Positions 44,180-52,917 of a DNA stretch of 64,000 nt are shown here, in pieces. Below the pieces are notes generated by a model. That model had not been told where the DNA came from, did no database searches, and saw only the letters and a list, made by a program, of their open reading frames with translations. The stretch is from assembly GCA_021822495.1 (NCBI GenBank), contig JAKAQO010000001.1:124001-188000 (forward strand). The letters are read 5' to 3'. Each line of letters starts with the position of its first letter. Position 1 is the stretch's first letter. Both the position numbers and the translations under genes were made by a program. The stretch is from a bacterium (GTDB taxonomy: Bacteria; Elusimicrobiota; Elusimicrobia; UBA1565; UBA9628).

Positions 44180-45877
44180 TTAGGCTCCGCGCGTCAGCTT
44201 TTTATAGTGAATACGCCGAGGAATCAAATCCCCCATGCGCTTTTTTCGGTCTTCTTCGTAGTCTGAATAATTGCCTTCAAACCAACGCACCTGACTGTCT
44301 CCCTCAAAGGCGAGAATGTGAGTCGCGATGCGGTCTAAAAACCACCGGTCATGGCTGATGACGACCGCGCAACCGGCAAAATTGGAAATGGCTTCTTCCA
44401 AAGCGCGCAGGGTATGAACGTCCAAATCGTTGGTGGGTTCATCCAGCAAAAGAACGTTTCCGCCTTCTTTGAGCATCCGCGCCATGTGAACCCGGTTTCT
44501 CTCTCCGCCGGACAAATTCTTGACGATTTTTTGCTGATCGGTTCCTGAAAAATTAAAGCGCGAGACGTATTGCCGGGAATTGACTTCTTTTTTCCCCAAG
44601 CTCACGACATCGAGCCCGCCCGTAATCGCCTCCCAAACATTGACCTCGGAACTTAGGGAATCTCTTTCCTGATCGACATAGGCCAGTTTTACGGTTTCGC
44701 CAACTTTAAAAGAACCGGAATCGGGCTTTTCCTTGCCGGTGATTAGACGAAATAAAGTGGTTTTACCGGCGCCGTTGGGGCCGATGACGCCGACCACGCC
44801 GTTGGGCGGAAGACTGAAGCTTAAATTCTCAAAAAGAAGCTTGTCGCCGTAAGCCTTGGATATCCCCTGGGCGGAAATGACGGTTTCTCCCAGGCGCGGG
44901 CCGGGTGGAATATAAATTTCCAGGGTTTCCGAGGTCTTTTCGGTTTGACCTTCTTCCAGCATTTGCTCATAGGCTTTGAGGCGCGCCTTACTTTTCGCTT
45001 GACGGCCTTTCGCTCCTAGACGCACCCAGGCCAACTCTTGGGCCAGGGATTTTTGATATTTGGACTCGCTTTTAGATTCCTGGGCCAGGCGATTTTGCTT
45101 TTGTTCCAGCCAACTCGCGTAATTGCCTTCCCAGGGAATGCCTTCCCCGCGATCTAATTCCAAAATCCAGCCTGCGACATTATCCAAAAAGTAGCGGTCA
45201 TGGGTTACCGCAATCACGGTTCCTTTATATTGCCGCAAGTGTTGTTCGAGCCACTCGACTGATTCCGCGTCCAAGTGATTGGTGGGCTCATCCAAAAGCA
45301 AAATATCCGGCTCCTGCAAAAGAAGACGGCACAAAGCGACCCGGCGTTTTTCTCCGCCGGAGAGATGTGCCACGTTTTGATCGGGCGGCGGACATCTTAA
45401 AGCGTCCATGGCTAGTTCCAGCTTATGATCCAATTCCCAGGCGCCGACGGCTTCGATTTTTTCCTGAAGTTTTCCTTGCTTATCAAGGAGTTTTTCCATC
45501 TCCTCCGGCGTTAAATTGGGATCGGCGAGTTTTTCTGAAATCGCGTTATAGTCGTCAAGAATTTTCTTGGTTTCGGCGACGCCTTCTTCCACAATCTGGC
45601 GCACTGTTTTAGAAGAATCCAGCTGCGGCTCCTGTTCCAGAAGCCCCACTGAATAGCCTTTTGAAATCGTGATTTGACCGGTATATTCCGTGTCCTTTCC
45701 GGCCATGATGCGAAGAAGGGTGGACTTTCCGCTGCCGTTATCTCCCAAAACGCCGATCTTGGCGCCGTAATAAAAGGAGATGTAAATTCCCTTGAGAACC
45801 TGCTTTTTTGGAGGGTGAATGCGGCCCACATCAATCATCGAATAGATGATTTGTTTGGTATCAACAGTAGTGGCCAT
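44180..45877 (-). CDS. ettA: Energy-dependent translational throttle protein EttA (ABC-F)
   Basis: Two ABC domains: the first with GVLGDNGSGKSTLLRIMAG, LSGGEKRRVALC and LLLDEPTNHLDAE, the second with GVIGPNGAGKTTLFRLITG, LSGGERNRVHMAR and LLLDEPTNDLDVH. An acidic/arm region and the linker (GAKGRQAKSKARLKAYEQML) lie between. It is 565 residues, the EttA norm. ABC-F proteins bind the ribosomal E site; EttA gates elongation in low energy. The start is 14 bases past tRNA-Met. Confidence 0.95.
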   Translation of the reverse strand: MATTVDTKQIIYSMIDVGRIHPPKKQVLKGIYISFYYGAKIGVLGDNGSGKSTLLRIMAGKDTEYTGQITISKGYSVGLLEQEPQLDSSKTVRQIVEEGVAETKKILDDYNAISEKLADPNLTPEEMEKLLDKQGKLQEKIEAVGAWELDHKLELAMDALRCPPPDQNVAHLSGGEKRRVALCRLLLQEPDILLLDEPTNHLDAESVEWLEQHLRQYKGTVIAVTHDRYFLDNVAGWILELDRGEGIPWEGNYASWLEQKQNRLAQESKSESKYQKSLAQELAWVRLGAKGRQAKSKARLKAYEQMLEEGQTEKTSETLEIYIPPGPRLGETVISAQGISKAYGDKLLFENLSFSLPPNGVVGVIGPNGAGKTTLFRLITGKEKPDSGSFKVGETVKLAYVDQERDSLSSEVNVWEAITGGLDVVSLGKKEVNSRQYVSRFNFSGTDQQKIVKNLSGGERNRVHMARMLKEGGNVLLLDEPTNDLDVHTLRALEEAISNFAGCAVVISHDRWFLDRIATHILAFEGDSQVRWFEGNYSDYEEDRKKRMGDLIPRRIHYKKLTRGA

Positions 45878-45891
45878 GGATTTTTAATTTC

Positions 45892-45963
45892 TGGCGCCGG
45901 GAGGACTCGAACCTCCGACATGACGCTTATGAAACGTCCGCTCTACCTCTGAGCTACGGCGCC
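45892..45963 (-). tRNA. tRNA-Met(CAT)
   Basis: On the minus strand GGCGCCG pairs with CGGCGCC, with anticodon loop TTCATAA (CAT) and T arm GAGGTTCGAGTCCTC. The features look like the elongator type rather than the initiator; a lysidine-modified tRNA-Ile cannot be excluded. Confidence 0.92.
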
Positions 45964-46003
45964 GACTTTTTTATTTTACTATATTTCAACTCCGAGGCAG
46001 TTC

Positions 46004-47017
46004 TCAAAATTTAAACGCCTCTTCAATGGCGGCAAAAACCTCTTCCGGGCTGATGGAGCCAAGACAAGAACAGGTTCCACGTCCGCATTCAGAACAAGAC
46101 CGCGAGGCTTTAAGGACCTTGACCCCCGGGCCCAAGGGCCCCCAACGCTCGGGATAAAGCGGACGCCGCGGACTAAAAAGCGAAAAGACTCGTTTTCCCA
46201 TGGCCGCCGCCAGATGGGCCGGCCCCGTCGCGGCAACGACCATGCCGTCCGAAGCATGAATCAAGGACAACAATTCCGAAAGCGTCGTCTGCCCCACGAG
46301 ATTGAGCGCGCCCGGCAGGCTTTTTAAAAGCGGCTGAAGGGTTTCCCGGCTTTGCTCATCTCCCGTGATAATAATCTGGTATTTTTCTTCGCTCAAAAGC
46401 CGCCCCAAGGCGGCGTAATGGGCGAGCGGCCAAAGAGGCGCGCTTCCAAGACCGCCGGGGTGAAAGAGAAGATGAATTTTTCCCGGCGACAAAAGCCCTT
46501 TAAAATTTTCGGCAAGCGGCGCGACCCGCGTCAGGGCATAAGAGCGGGCGATTTCTTCCCGCGAGGGAAGCGGAATACGCCAAGGTTTGAGGAGTTTAAA
46601 GTTGAGCTCGGCCTCATGAAGTTTTGAATTCTTCCGAGAAAAAAAGACCAACCGGTTGCAGGTCATCCAATGCCAGAGGCGATGACTCGTGCCTACGCGA
46701 AGAGGAATTTGGGCCGCCAAAGCCGCTTTTGCGATTTCGCGGTGAGGAAAAACATGAATCAAGGCTTGAGCGCCCAAATCCCGCAAAGCCTGAGCCCGCT
46801 TTTCCGCGTCTAAACGGGCCAGCGCGTCCCAATCGATAAACGCGTCAACAGCCGCGCAAGATTCAATAAGCGAACGGGTATAGGCGCGTCCAAGGAAAAG
46901 AAGGCGTAAGCCCGGGATATGCTTTTTAAGAACTGAGGCCATGGGTAAGGTGAGGACGACATCGCCTAAATGATCCGTGCGGCTCAGAATGAAGGTCGGG
47001 AAATCTGGCGATTTCAT
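46004..47017 (-). CDS. Glycosyltransferase family 9 (lipopolysaccharide heptosyltransferase type)
   Basis: A 337-residue GT9 protein: LSRTDHLGDVVLTLPMASVL at the N terminus, LLFHPGGLGSAPLWPLAHYA in the middle, and VAATGPAHLAAAMGKRVFSL near the C terminus. It transfers heptose or a similar sugar onto lipid A core. A cysteine-rich end (RSCSECGRGTCSCLGSISPE) resembles other members. It lies eight bases after the exonuclease gene. Confidence 0.9.
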   Translation of the reverse strand: MKSPDFPTFILSRTDHLGDVVLTLPMASVLKKHIPGLRLLFLGRAYTRSLIESCAAVDAFIDWDALARLDAEKRAQALRDLGAQALIHVFPHREIAKAALAAQIPLRVGTSHRLWHWMTCNRLVFFSRKNSKLHEAELNFKLLKPWRIPLPSREEIARSYALTRVAPLAENFKGLLSPGKIHLLFHPGGLGSAPLWPLAHYAALGRLLSEEKYQIIITGDEQSRETLQPLLKSLPGALNLVGQTTLSELLSLIHASDGMVVAATGPAHLAAAMGKRVFSLFSPRRPLYPERWGPLGPGVKVLKASRSCSECGRGTCSCLGSISPEEVFAAIEEAFKF

Positions 47018-47025
47018 AGCTCAAA

Positions 47026-47529
47026 TTATTTCGTTTGAAGCCCTAAAACCTCAAGCATGATTTTGGCGCAAGCCGTGGCATCAGACAGGGCGTCGTGATG
47101 ATTCAGCGGAATTTTCAAATGCCGGCAGACATCGGGAAGTTTGGTTGGAAAAATTCCCCACGCGCGGCGGGCTTCTTTAACCGTACAGCGAAAGACGTAT
47201 CTCGGACAATCCACCCCGGCTTGCCGGCAACAAGCCTCTAAAACCGAAGCGTCAAAAGCGGCGTTGTGAGCGGCCAAAAAATCGACCCCGTCCAATTGTT
47301 TTTTAAGCTCCGGCCAATAATCTAAAAACGTGGGCTGTTTAACCGCCATCTCCCAGGTAATGCCGTGAATAGAGGTAAATAAAAACTCCGAAGTCGGCGG
47401 TCTTAACAACTGCGCTTGGGCTTGAATCACGCGACCGTTTTCAACCCGGACCACCGCCACCGCGCAGGCGCTTGCGCGCGCGGGATTGGCGGTCTCAAAA
47501 TCAATGGCGGCAAAAGAAGGAAAGGACAT
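47026..47529 (-). CDS. DEDDh 3'-5' exonuclease (DnaQ-like)
   Basis: Has the ordered acidic motifs of the DEDDh family: AAIDFETANP, FLAAHNAAFDASVL and HHDALSDATACAKIML. It is 167 residues, the size of a stand-alone exonuclease such as YodT/DnaQ-like proteins, not a full Pol III epsilon with clamp motif. It may proofread or trim DNA or RNA. The gene lies upstream of the GT9 gene and is divergent from the toxin-antitoxin pair. Confidence 0.88.
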   Translation of the reverse strand: MSFPSFAAIDFETANPARASACAVAVVRVENGRVIQAQAQLLRPPTSEFLFTSIHGITWEMAVKQPTFLDYWPELKKQLDGVDFLAAHNAAFDASVLEACCRQAGVDCPRYVFRCTVKEARRAWGIFPTKLPDVCRHLKIPLNHHDALSDATACAKIMLEVLGLQTK

Positions 47530-47561
47530 GGGCCTGAATTAATTATAGCAAGAGGCAGGCC

Positions 47562-47590
47562 TTGACAAAGTATATATTTTAGTATACACT
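47562..47590 (+). promoter_or_regulatory. Promoter and operator for the prlF-yhaV pair
   Basis: TTGACA (47562-47567), 17 nt and TACACT (47585-47590), with the inverted repeat GTATA-N8-TATAC (47570-47574 and 47583-47587) in the spacer. The ATG at 47597 is only six bases past the -10, so the message would be leaderless. The repeat fits autorepression by the antitoxin. Confidence 0.6.
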
Positions 47591-47596
47591 TTTTTT

Positions 47597-47887
47597 ATGC
47601 GAAAAACGCTTTTTAAACACGGGGGTAGCTACGCTGTCGACTTGCCGGCTTTTTTCGTCCGCGAGCTGGGCTCTAAAACCGTCACGGTCACGCGGGAAAA
47701 CGGCAAAATCATTATTGAGGCCCAAAGCGCTCCCGAAACCATAGAAAACGAACCCGAGTTCAAGATTTTCGCCGAGGTCCTCTTAAGCGACGCGCTCAAA
47801 AACCCCGCAAAACTCAAAAATACCGAGGACGTCTGGGACGCGGAGTGGGGTTCTCTGCTTAAGGACGCGCGGCGTGGAAAAAAATAG
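47597..47887 (+). CDS. prlF: PrlF/AbrB-type antitoxin
   Basis: A swapped-hairpin AbrB domain at the N terminus: MRKTLFKHGGSYAVDLPAFF and VTVTRENGKIIIEAQ. The C terminus (residues 50-96) is acidic and would wrap the toxin. The pairing with a YhaV-type toxin makes PrlF the likely class. It overlaps the toxin gene by 14 bases. Confidence 0.82.
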   Translation: MRKTLFKHGGSYAVDLPAFFVRELGSKTVTVTRENGKIIIEAQSAPETIENEPEFKIFAEVLLSDALKNPAKLKNTEDVWDAEWGSLLKDARRGKK

Positions 47888-48320
47888 GCCCGCCTACCTC
47901 CTCAAATATCACGCCTTTTACGCCGAACGCATCGCCGAACTCAAAGCCCGCGTCCAAAAGCTCAAGGTCACTCTTTCGCCGGAGGAGTTTTCCCGCCATG
48001 AAACAGTAAAATTCGCCTTGCGCATTCAGGACGCGGAAAAGGAAATCGCCGCCAATCCCAAGGCGCGCGAATATCTTCTTCATGACGAGTTGCGCAAGTT
48101 CCGCCGCTATAAAAAAGGCATCGGGCGACACCGCCTTTTTTTCTGTTTTTCCGAAACCCCGCCTGTCATTATTTTCCTCTATCTGAATTCGGAAAGTAAT
48201 CTTAGGCAGGAGGGCGGCCGCCGCGACCCGTATGAGGAGTTTAAGTCAATGATCCGGCGCGGAGAAATTTCCCCGCGTCCGGATGATCCCAAAATCCAGC
48301 GCTGGATTAGGTCGCGGTAA
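47874..48320 (+). CDS. yhaV: YhaV-family RNase toxin
   Basis: The core GIGRHRLFFCFSETPPVIIF and YLNSESNLRQEGGRRDPYEE matches the YhaV/RelE-superfamily pattern (G-R-x-R-L-F-F then L-N-x-E-x-x-L-R). The helical front section (LKARVQKLKVTLSPEEFSRH) binds the antitoxin. Starts with GTG inside the prlF gene. At 148 residues the length fits. It cleaves mRNA in known members. Confidence 0.86.
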   Translation: MEKNRPAYLLKYHAFYAERIAELKARVQKLKVTLSPEEFSRHETVKFALRIQDAEKEIAANPKAREYLLHDELRKFRRYKKGIGRHRLFFCFSETPPVIIFLYLNSESNLRQEGGRRDPYEEFKSMIRRGEISPRPDDPKIQRWIRSR

Positions 48321-48387
48321 AGCGGTTCGCGCGCGGGGCGACTCCTCGAAATGTTCTCGCGAGGTCGAAGTATCGCGAACGCCGGTT

Positions 48388-48678
48388 TCAATTTTTATGG
48401 ATGAAGGCGTCCAGAAAACTTTTAAACAGCGCTCCGTGGTTGGGAATCAAAAGGTGAAGGAGTTCATGGGCGATGACTTCATCTTGAAACGAGACGGGCT
48501 TTGACAAGAGACTCGCGCTGAAATAGACTCGTCCGCCGCTTGAACACGAAGCCCATTTATTTCGCATGGCCTGAACGTAAACGCGCTCAGGCTTGACCCC
48601 GATTTTCGCGGCCCAACGATTGACCCGCCGTTTAAAAAATGAAATGGATTTGGATTTTGCGCAAACAGTTTTCGTCAT
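48388..48678 (-). CDS. Short YgjP-like (DUF45) metallopeptidase in the RM operon
   Basis: 96 residues with the zinc motif HELLH in EVIAHELLHLLIPNHGALFK and the family RNKWASCSSGGRVYFSASLL. It begins in an ATGA overlap with hsdR, so it is the last gene of the operon. Such small peptidases recur beside hsdR in type I systems, and may control R subunit turnover by proteolysis; this role is inferred. A longer relative is at 17523-17990. Confidence 0.85.
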   Translation of the reverse strand: MTKTVCAKSKSISFFKRRVNRWAAKIGVKPERVYVQAMRNKWASCSSGGRVYFSASLLSKPVSFQDEVIAHELLHLLIPNHGALFKSFLDAFIHKN

Positions 48679-51557
48679 TTCGCGCGCAACTTGATGATTT
48701 GTTCCGCCGTCTCTTTCATCCGCTCAATTCCCACCGCGGGCCGCAAAATATTGTAGAGCTCGGCCTTGAGCCGCCGCATTTCCTCCGCGTTATCGGCAAA
48801 ATGGGGCAAGCGCTTAAAAACAGCTTCCGTCTTCTGGGCCAGGACATCGGCCTGACTCGCCTCGATTCTCTTGAGAACGCAAAAGACGGCGAAAGCCTCG
48901 GCGGAAAGCCCGGTTTTTTCAGCCTGGCGACTCCCGTCCTCATACTCCTTGAGCAAGGCTTCCAACTCTTTAAGAGCCTCTTCTGTCGCGAGAATCCGCT
49001 CCTCGTAATTCTTCAAGATTGCCTCGGCCCGTTCGCCGATAGGAATCAAAAACGGCTGTTTCTCTCCGCGCGCTTGAGCCAAATCCACAAGAGTTTTAAC
49101 CAGATTGATAATTTTAACCGCTGCCGGAGCCCGCTTTTTTTTAAGCGCCTCCAAAGCCGCTTCGTCAATAGAAACGGCCGGCAAAATAGCGCCAAAACCG
49201 TCAGCCTGGGCACATTCCCGAACGATGCCTTCTGTTTTCTTCATGATGTCGGCGTAAAGGCCGCGGCGCGGGTTGAGCGCGGCGCGGATGACCTGGTAGA
49301 GCCGGCAAAGATTGGCGTAATCTTCCATAAAGGGCCGCATCATGGGGTCGGGCGAAATAATCTCATAGAGGTTTTGAAGCCTTTTGAAGAAATCAAAAAA
49401 CTTGTCCCGTTTGGCGGGCTCACCCAGCTCGCTCATGGCCCGTTCCACGGACTTGTCATCCGTTCGCCCGCGGCACAGCTTCAAATAAGGCAAAGCTTCT
49501 TCCTTCATCATTCGGGCAAAAAGGTCCTTTAAGATATCCAGATTTTTGATGACGCCCTCGACGACGTCCGAGTCAAAAGACAGGGCTTTTTCCATGCGCT
49601 CAAAAATGCCGATAAAATCAATAATCAACCCGGCGGGTTTGAGGATTCCGGCATTCTCGTAAGGCCGGTTGACCCGCGCGACGGCCTGAAGCAAAACGTG
49701 GTCGCGCATGGGTTTGTCCAAATACATGCAGTAGAGTATCGGGGCGTCAAAACCGGTCAAAAGTTTTTCCGTGACGATCAAAATTTTAGGCTTTTCTCCC
49801 GGTTTGGTAAAAGCCTTGCGAACGCGCTTTTCCTCGTCTTCCCTGAGCCGGTATTGGGCCAAAAGAGGCTCGTCGTTATGCTTTGAGGTATAGACGACCG
49901 CGGAATATTCTTTCGGCAAAAGGCAGTCGAGCTCTTTTTTGTAAAGGGCGCAGGCTTCCCGGTCCACGCCGACCAAAAACGCTTTGTATCCCAGAGGCTC
50001 GACGTTTTCCCTAAAATGCTTGGCGGTAAATTCCGCCACGCGCCGGATATGGTCCTTGGATTTCAAAAACCCCTTGAGCTTGACAGCCTTTTCCAGAATG
50101 TCATTGAGCTCTTCGATGTCGCTGATTCCCTCGGCTTCGGCCAAGGCCCAAAATTCTTTCTCCAACAAGTCGCGATTCACCCGAATTTCATTGGGCGACA
50201 GGACGTAATGAAGCCTCAAGGTCGTCCCGTCCCGGATGGACTCTTGAACGGAATACTTGTCCAGATATCCTTGAAGATCGTCTTTCCCGAAAACCTTGAA
50301 CGTGCCCTTCCCGTAGGCGATTTTATCTATCGGCGTTCCAGTAAAACCGATGAAAGTCGCGCGGGGGAGAGCGGCCGTAAGATAATTTCCCAAATCGCTC
50401 CCGGTCGAACGGTGGGCCTCGTCCACCAAAACGAAAACATTCTCCCGGACGCAGAGGTCTTGATCCGTTTTCTCGAATTTATGAATCATGGAGACGACCA
50501 GCCCGCGGTAATCCGAGCGCAAAATGTCCTTTAAATCCTTCTTGTTTTGAACGACGCGCGCGGCGCCGTTTCCAAGAACGCTTGAAATCCAGCCGGAGAG
50601 CTGCCCTTCCAGTTCGTTGCGGTCCACCAACATGAGAACGGTCGGTTTTTCAATGGCGGAGCGTTCCAAAAGAATACGCGCGGCCGTGATCATGGTCAGG
50701 GTTTTTCCCGCGCCCTGAGTGTGCCAGATAAGGCCGGTTTTCTTGACTGGGTCAAGAGCCCGCTCCACGATTTTTTCGATCGCCCGCGCCTGATGCTGCC
50801 GCAAAACCGTTTTATGAAGTTCGTCATCCTTGAGATAAAAGACGATCCAGTCGCGCAGAAGTTTAAGAAACCGCTCGCGCGCGAAAAAGCGCTTGACCTT
50901 TCTCTCGAAGTTACCGGGCTCTTCTTCCTTCCAGTTGAAAATATTCTTTCTCTCAAGGCTCCAGGTCGCGCCGTAATAAAAATCTAAAAGCTGCGTGGCC
51001 TCAAAGACCTGGGGAAACGCCATCATTTCCGGAGTCTCCTCATGATAGCGGCGCAACTGAACGATCGCGCGGTCAATTCCGTCTTCATATTTCGCGCTTT
51101 TGGTTTCGGCGATGGCGACGGGAAGGCCGTTGATGAGAAAAACGATGTCCGCGCGATTAAGTTTCTGGCCGTTGGTGTAACCCCACTCATCGGTCGCTTG
51201 AAAAATATTGTTGGCCAAATGCTCAAAATCAACCAGGAGAACGTTTCTGCGGCGTTTTTCTTTTTCCAAATAAATCGACTGTTCGCCCCTGAGCCATTTG
51301 AGTATTTCGGCGTTGCCCTCAAGCGAAGAACGAACATTCTCGATGCGGGAAATGATTTCTTCCACATTTTTTTCATCCACAACGCCGGGGTTAAGCGCAA
51401 TCAGCTTTTCCCGCAAAACGGGATAAAGAAGGCATCCGCTTTCGCCGCGCCGCAAACCCAACGCCTCTTCGGGTGGAAGATAAGCCCAGCCAATCTCTTC
51501 GCAGTAGCGAATCAGCGGATTTTGGACGGAAGCGCGCTCGGAACCGAAATTAGACAT
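48675..51557 (-). CDS. hsdR: Type I restriction endonuclease R subunit
   Basis: A 960-residue motor nuclease. N-terminal PD-(D/E)xK nuclease: D137, E151-T-K153 in PVAIAETKSAKYED, and the QxxxY motif in QLRRYH (167-172). The helicase part has Walker A TQGAGKT (280-286), VDEAHRST and FTGTPIDK (motifs II and III). The C-terminal helical domain contacts HsdM. Translocates DNA and cuts at random. The 5' 35 nt are duplicated at the start of the DUF3800 gene (51516-51550 versus 52385-52419). Confidence 0.97.
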   Translation of the reverse strand: MSNFGSERASVQNPLIRYCEEIGWAYLPPEEALGLRRGESGCLLYPVLREKLIALNPGVVDEKNVEEIISRIENVRSSLEGNAEILKWLRGEQSIYLEKEKRRRNVLLVDFEHLANNIFQATDEWGYTNGQKLNRADIVFLINGLPVAIAETKSAKYEDGIDRAIVQLRRYHEETPEMMAFPQVFEATQLLDFYYGATWSLERKNIFNWKEEEPGNFERKVKRFFARERFLKLLRDWIVFYLKDDELHKTVLRQHQARAIEKIVERALDPVKKTGLIWHTQGAGKTLTMITAARILLERSAIEKPTVLMLVDRNELEGQLSGWISSVLGNGAARVVQNKKDLKDILRSDYRGLVVSMIHKFEKTDQDLCVRENVFVLVDEAHRSTGSDLGNYLTAALPRATFIGFTGTPIDKIAYGKGTFKVFGKDDLQGYLDKYSVQESIRDGTTLRLHYVLSPNEIRVNRDLLEKEFWALAEAEGISDIEELNDILEKAVKLKGFLKSKDHIRRVAEFTAKHFRENVEPLGYKAFLVGVDREACALYKKELDCLLPKEYSAVVYTSKHNDEPLLAQYRLREDEEKRVRKAFTKPGEKPKILIVTEKLLTGFDAPILYCMYLDKPMRDHVLLQAVARVNRPYENAGILKPAGLIIDFIGIFERMEKALSFDSDVVEGVIKNLDILKDLFARMMKEEALPYLKLCRGRTDDKSVERAMSELGEPAKRDKFFDFFKRLQNLYEIISPDPMMRPFMEDYANLCRLYQVIRAALNPRRGLYADIMKKTEGIVRECAQADGFGAILPAVSIDEAALEALKKKRAPAAVKIINLVKTLVDLAQARGEKQPFLIPIGERAEAILKNYEERILATEEALKELEALLKEYEDGSRQAEKTGLSAEAFAVFCVLKRIEASQADVLAQKTEAVFKRLPHFADNAEEMRRLKAELYNILRPAVGIERMKETAEQIIKLRAK
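51516..51550. repeat. hsdR 5'-end direct repeat, right copy (partner 52385-52419)
   Basis: The 35 nt inside the 5' end of hsdR match the 35 nt inside the 5' end of DUF3800 (52385-52419) with only a few mismatches. The protein N termini read MSNFGSERASVQNP and MTLFGSERPAVQNP. This bounds an 869-bp unit with the DUF3800 gene and the RNA. Confidence 0.8.
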
Positions 51558-51601
51558 GAGTTATCCTAGGCCTCGCACTATTAGGGCTCAAAATTTTCTC
51601 C

Positions 51602-51715
51602 TTGACGACGACGCTATTGACTGCTATACTACTAGTAGAGCAGTAAAGGTTCCGCCCTGATAACAAGAGCCCATGGGGCTCTCTCCGCAAGGAGTAGTCG
51701 GGGCGGTCGCTTTTT
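51602..51715 (+). ncRNA. Structured RNA gene convergent with DUF3800 in the RM operon
   Basis: Promoter on the plus strand: TTGACG (51602-51607), 17 nt, TATACT (51625-51630) with TGC before it. The RNA starts about 51637. Helix P1 CCGCCC (51652-51657) pairs with GGGCGG (51701-51706). Inside are P2 AGAGCCC-ATG-GGGCTCT (51666-51682) and P3 CTCC-GCAA-GGAG (51683-51694) with a GNRA tetraloop: a three-way junction. TCGCTTTTT follows P1 as terminator; the last T at 51715 touches the DUF3800 stop codon (51716-51718). It is antisense to the hsdR leader. Several structured RNA motifs near DUF3800 genes have been described; I cannot tell if this is one. Confidence 0.72.
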
Positions 51716-52426
51716 CTAGTAGTAGCGGATTGCGCCTTTTTTGAAAATTTCATATTCGCTTTGAATGCCTTTTGATATGAGATTATAGCTACGGCAATCA
51801 TTTCTTTCCCACTTCCGATAAATGGCCCAGTTGACGTAATCGGCGACTTGGAGATACAAGGACGCCTTCGATGAATGGTGTAGAAGACGATAGTGGGGAG
51901 CATTTGACGGCAACATACGCTGTAATGTAGTTTTTATGGCCTTTTCTATTGCGCGCCGTTTATGGCTTACCGGCAAAGAATCCGTAATGACCACCACCTC
52001 ATTGCAATTATTTATCGCGCTTCCATTGAATAGATATCGCAAGAGGTAGCCCAACATCTCCGGATAGAATCTTTCCAAAGCCCGCAGCGTCGGGCCGGTT
52101 TTGCTCTTCTCAACGATAAGAGAGTCAATCCGCAAGCGGGGTAGATTTTGGGACAGTTCGGCGAAAACCTTGTCTCTGACGGGTTGCCTGTCTTCAGTCG
52201 CGTGAAAAAATTCAAGATCGAGCCCGCCCTCGATCAAATCATAGCGCAGGTCGGACAAGGACCCGTAAAGAGAAAAAGGCCGACTGGCCGTTACAGTCGT
52301 CAGCGTGAAGTATTTTGTTCCAGTGGAAGAAAAATCGAGGTTGCCTCCTTCATCCAAGAAAATATATCGGTAATCCGCGGAAGGCGGATTCTGGACGGCG
52401 GGGCGCTCGGAACCGAATAACGTCAT
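51716..52426 (-). CDS. DUF3800 protein in the type I RM operon
   Basis: FIFLDEGGNLDF-like start (YIFLDEGGNLDF, about residue 21-32), a central VVVITDSLPVSHKRRAIEKA, and C-terminal LYLQVADYVNWAIYRKWERN (Q-x-AD) match DUF3800, predicted to be RNase-H-like. It is 236 residues. Its first 13 residues come from an hsdR-like start, and its ATG overlaps the stop of the small acidic gene (ATGA at 52423-52426). A short RNA gene runs into its 3' end on the other strand. Role unknown; probably an accessory defence module. Confidence 0.82.
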   Translation of the reverse strand: MTLFGSERPAVQNPPSADYRYIFLDEGGNLDFSSTGTKYFTLTTVTASRPFSLYGSLSDLRYDLIEGGLDLEFFHATEDRQPVRDKVFAELSQNLPRLRIDSLIVEKSKTGPTLRALERFYPEMLGYLLRYLFNGSAINNCNEVVVITDSLPVSHKRRAIEKAIKTTLQRMLPSNAPHYRLLHHSSKASLYLQVADYVNWAIYRKWERNDCRSYNLISKGIQSEYEIFKKGAIRYY

Positions 52427-52890
52427 CTCGCGCTCAACTTGTCCTCGGTTCCCATTATTTCCAGCCGATCAAGGCCGTGCTGCTCGAATTCTTTTTCATA
52501 TTTTTCGAGAAAAGGAATTTGCTCGCGGTAAAAATCAGCGCCGTCCATTTTTTCAACGGCCTTCTCGCCGCATTTTCGAATCACGTCGCGCGTCGAGAGT
52601 TTCTCCAGAAGCTCATCCCAAAAAGTCTCCTCCTCGAATTCCAGCCTATATTTCGAGACCTCGGACTCCATTTCAAAATCCCATGCCAGAACAAACTCTC
52701 CCGACTCTTCATCGAATTCGAGCAGATCCTCCAAGTCCTCTCCCCTGGAAAACGAAAAAACATGCTGCTTGAGATCCTGGTATTTTTTTATGATTTCGTC
52801 GGGCTTGCGGCAGGCATTGACCATCCATTCGCCCAAATAGACCATCTCGATTAGCGTCTTATACTGCTCTTTTGTCAGCGTGATTTTCAT
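52423..52890 (-). CDS. Acidic protein in the RM operon
   Basis: 155 residues, very rich in Glu and Asp and mostly helical: ITLTKEQYKTLIEMVYLGEW, EDLEDLLEFDEESGEFVLAW, CGEKAVEKMDGADFYREQIP. No nuclease or membrane motif. Its size and place between HNH and DUF3800 genes make it a typical RM accessory of unknown role; DNA mimicry is one thought raised by the charge, but this is unproven. Confidence 0.6.
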   Translation of the reverse strand: MKITLTKEQYKTLIEMVYLGEWMVNACRKPDEIIKKYQDLKQHVFSFSRGEDLEDLLEFDEESGEFVLAWDFEMESEVSKYRLEFEEETFWDELLEKLSTRDVIRKCGEKAVEKMDGADFYREQIPFLEKYEKEFEQHGLDRLEIMGTEDKLSAR

Positions 52891-52917
52891 GGATTCTCCT
52901 GTCGCAAAATCATGGTT

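Noticed and set aside
48639..49532. 297-residue plus-strand frame opposite hsdR
   Set aside because: Fully antisense to hsdR and without ribosome-binding site or family match.
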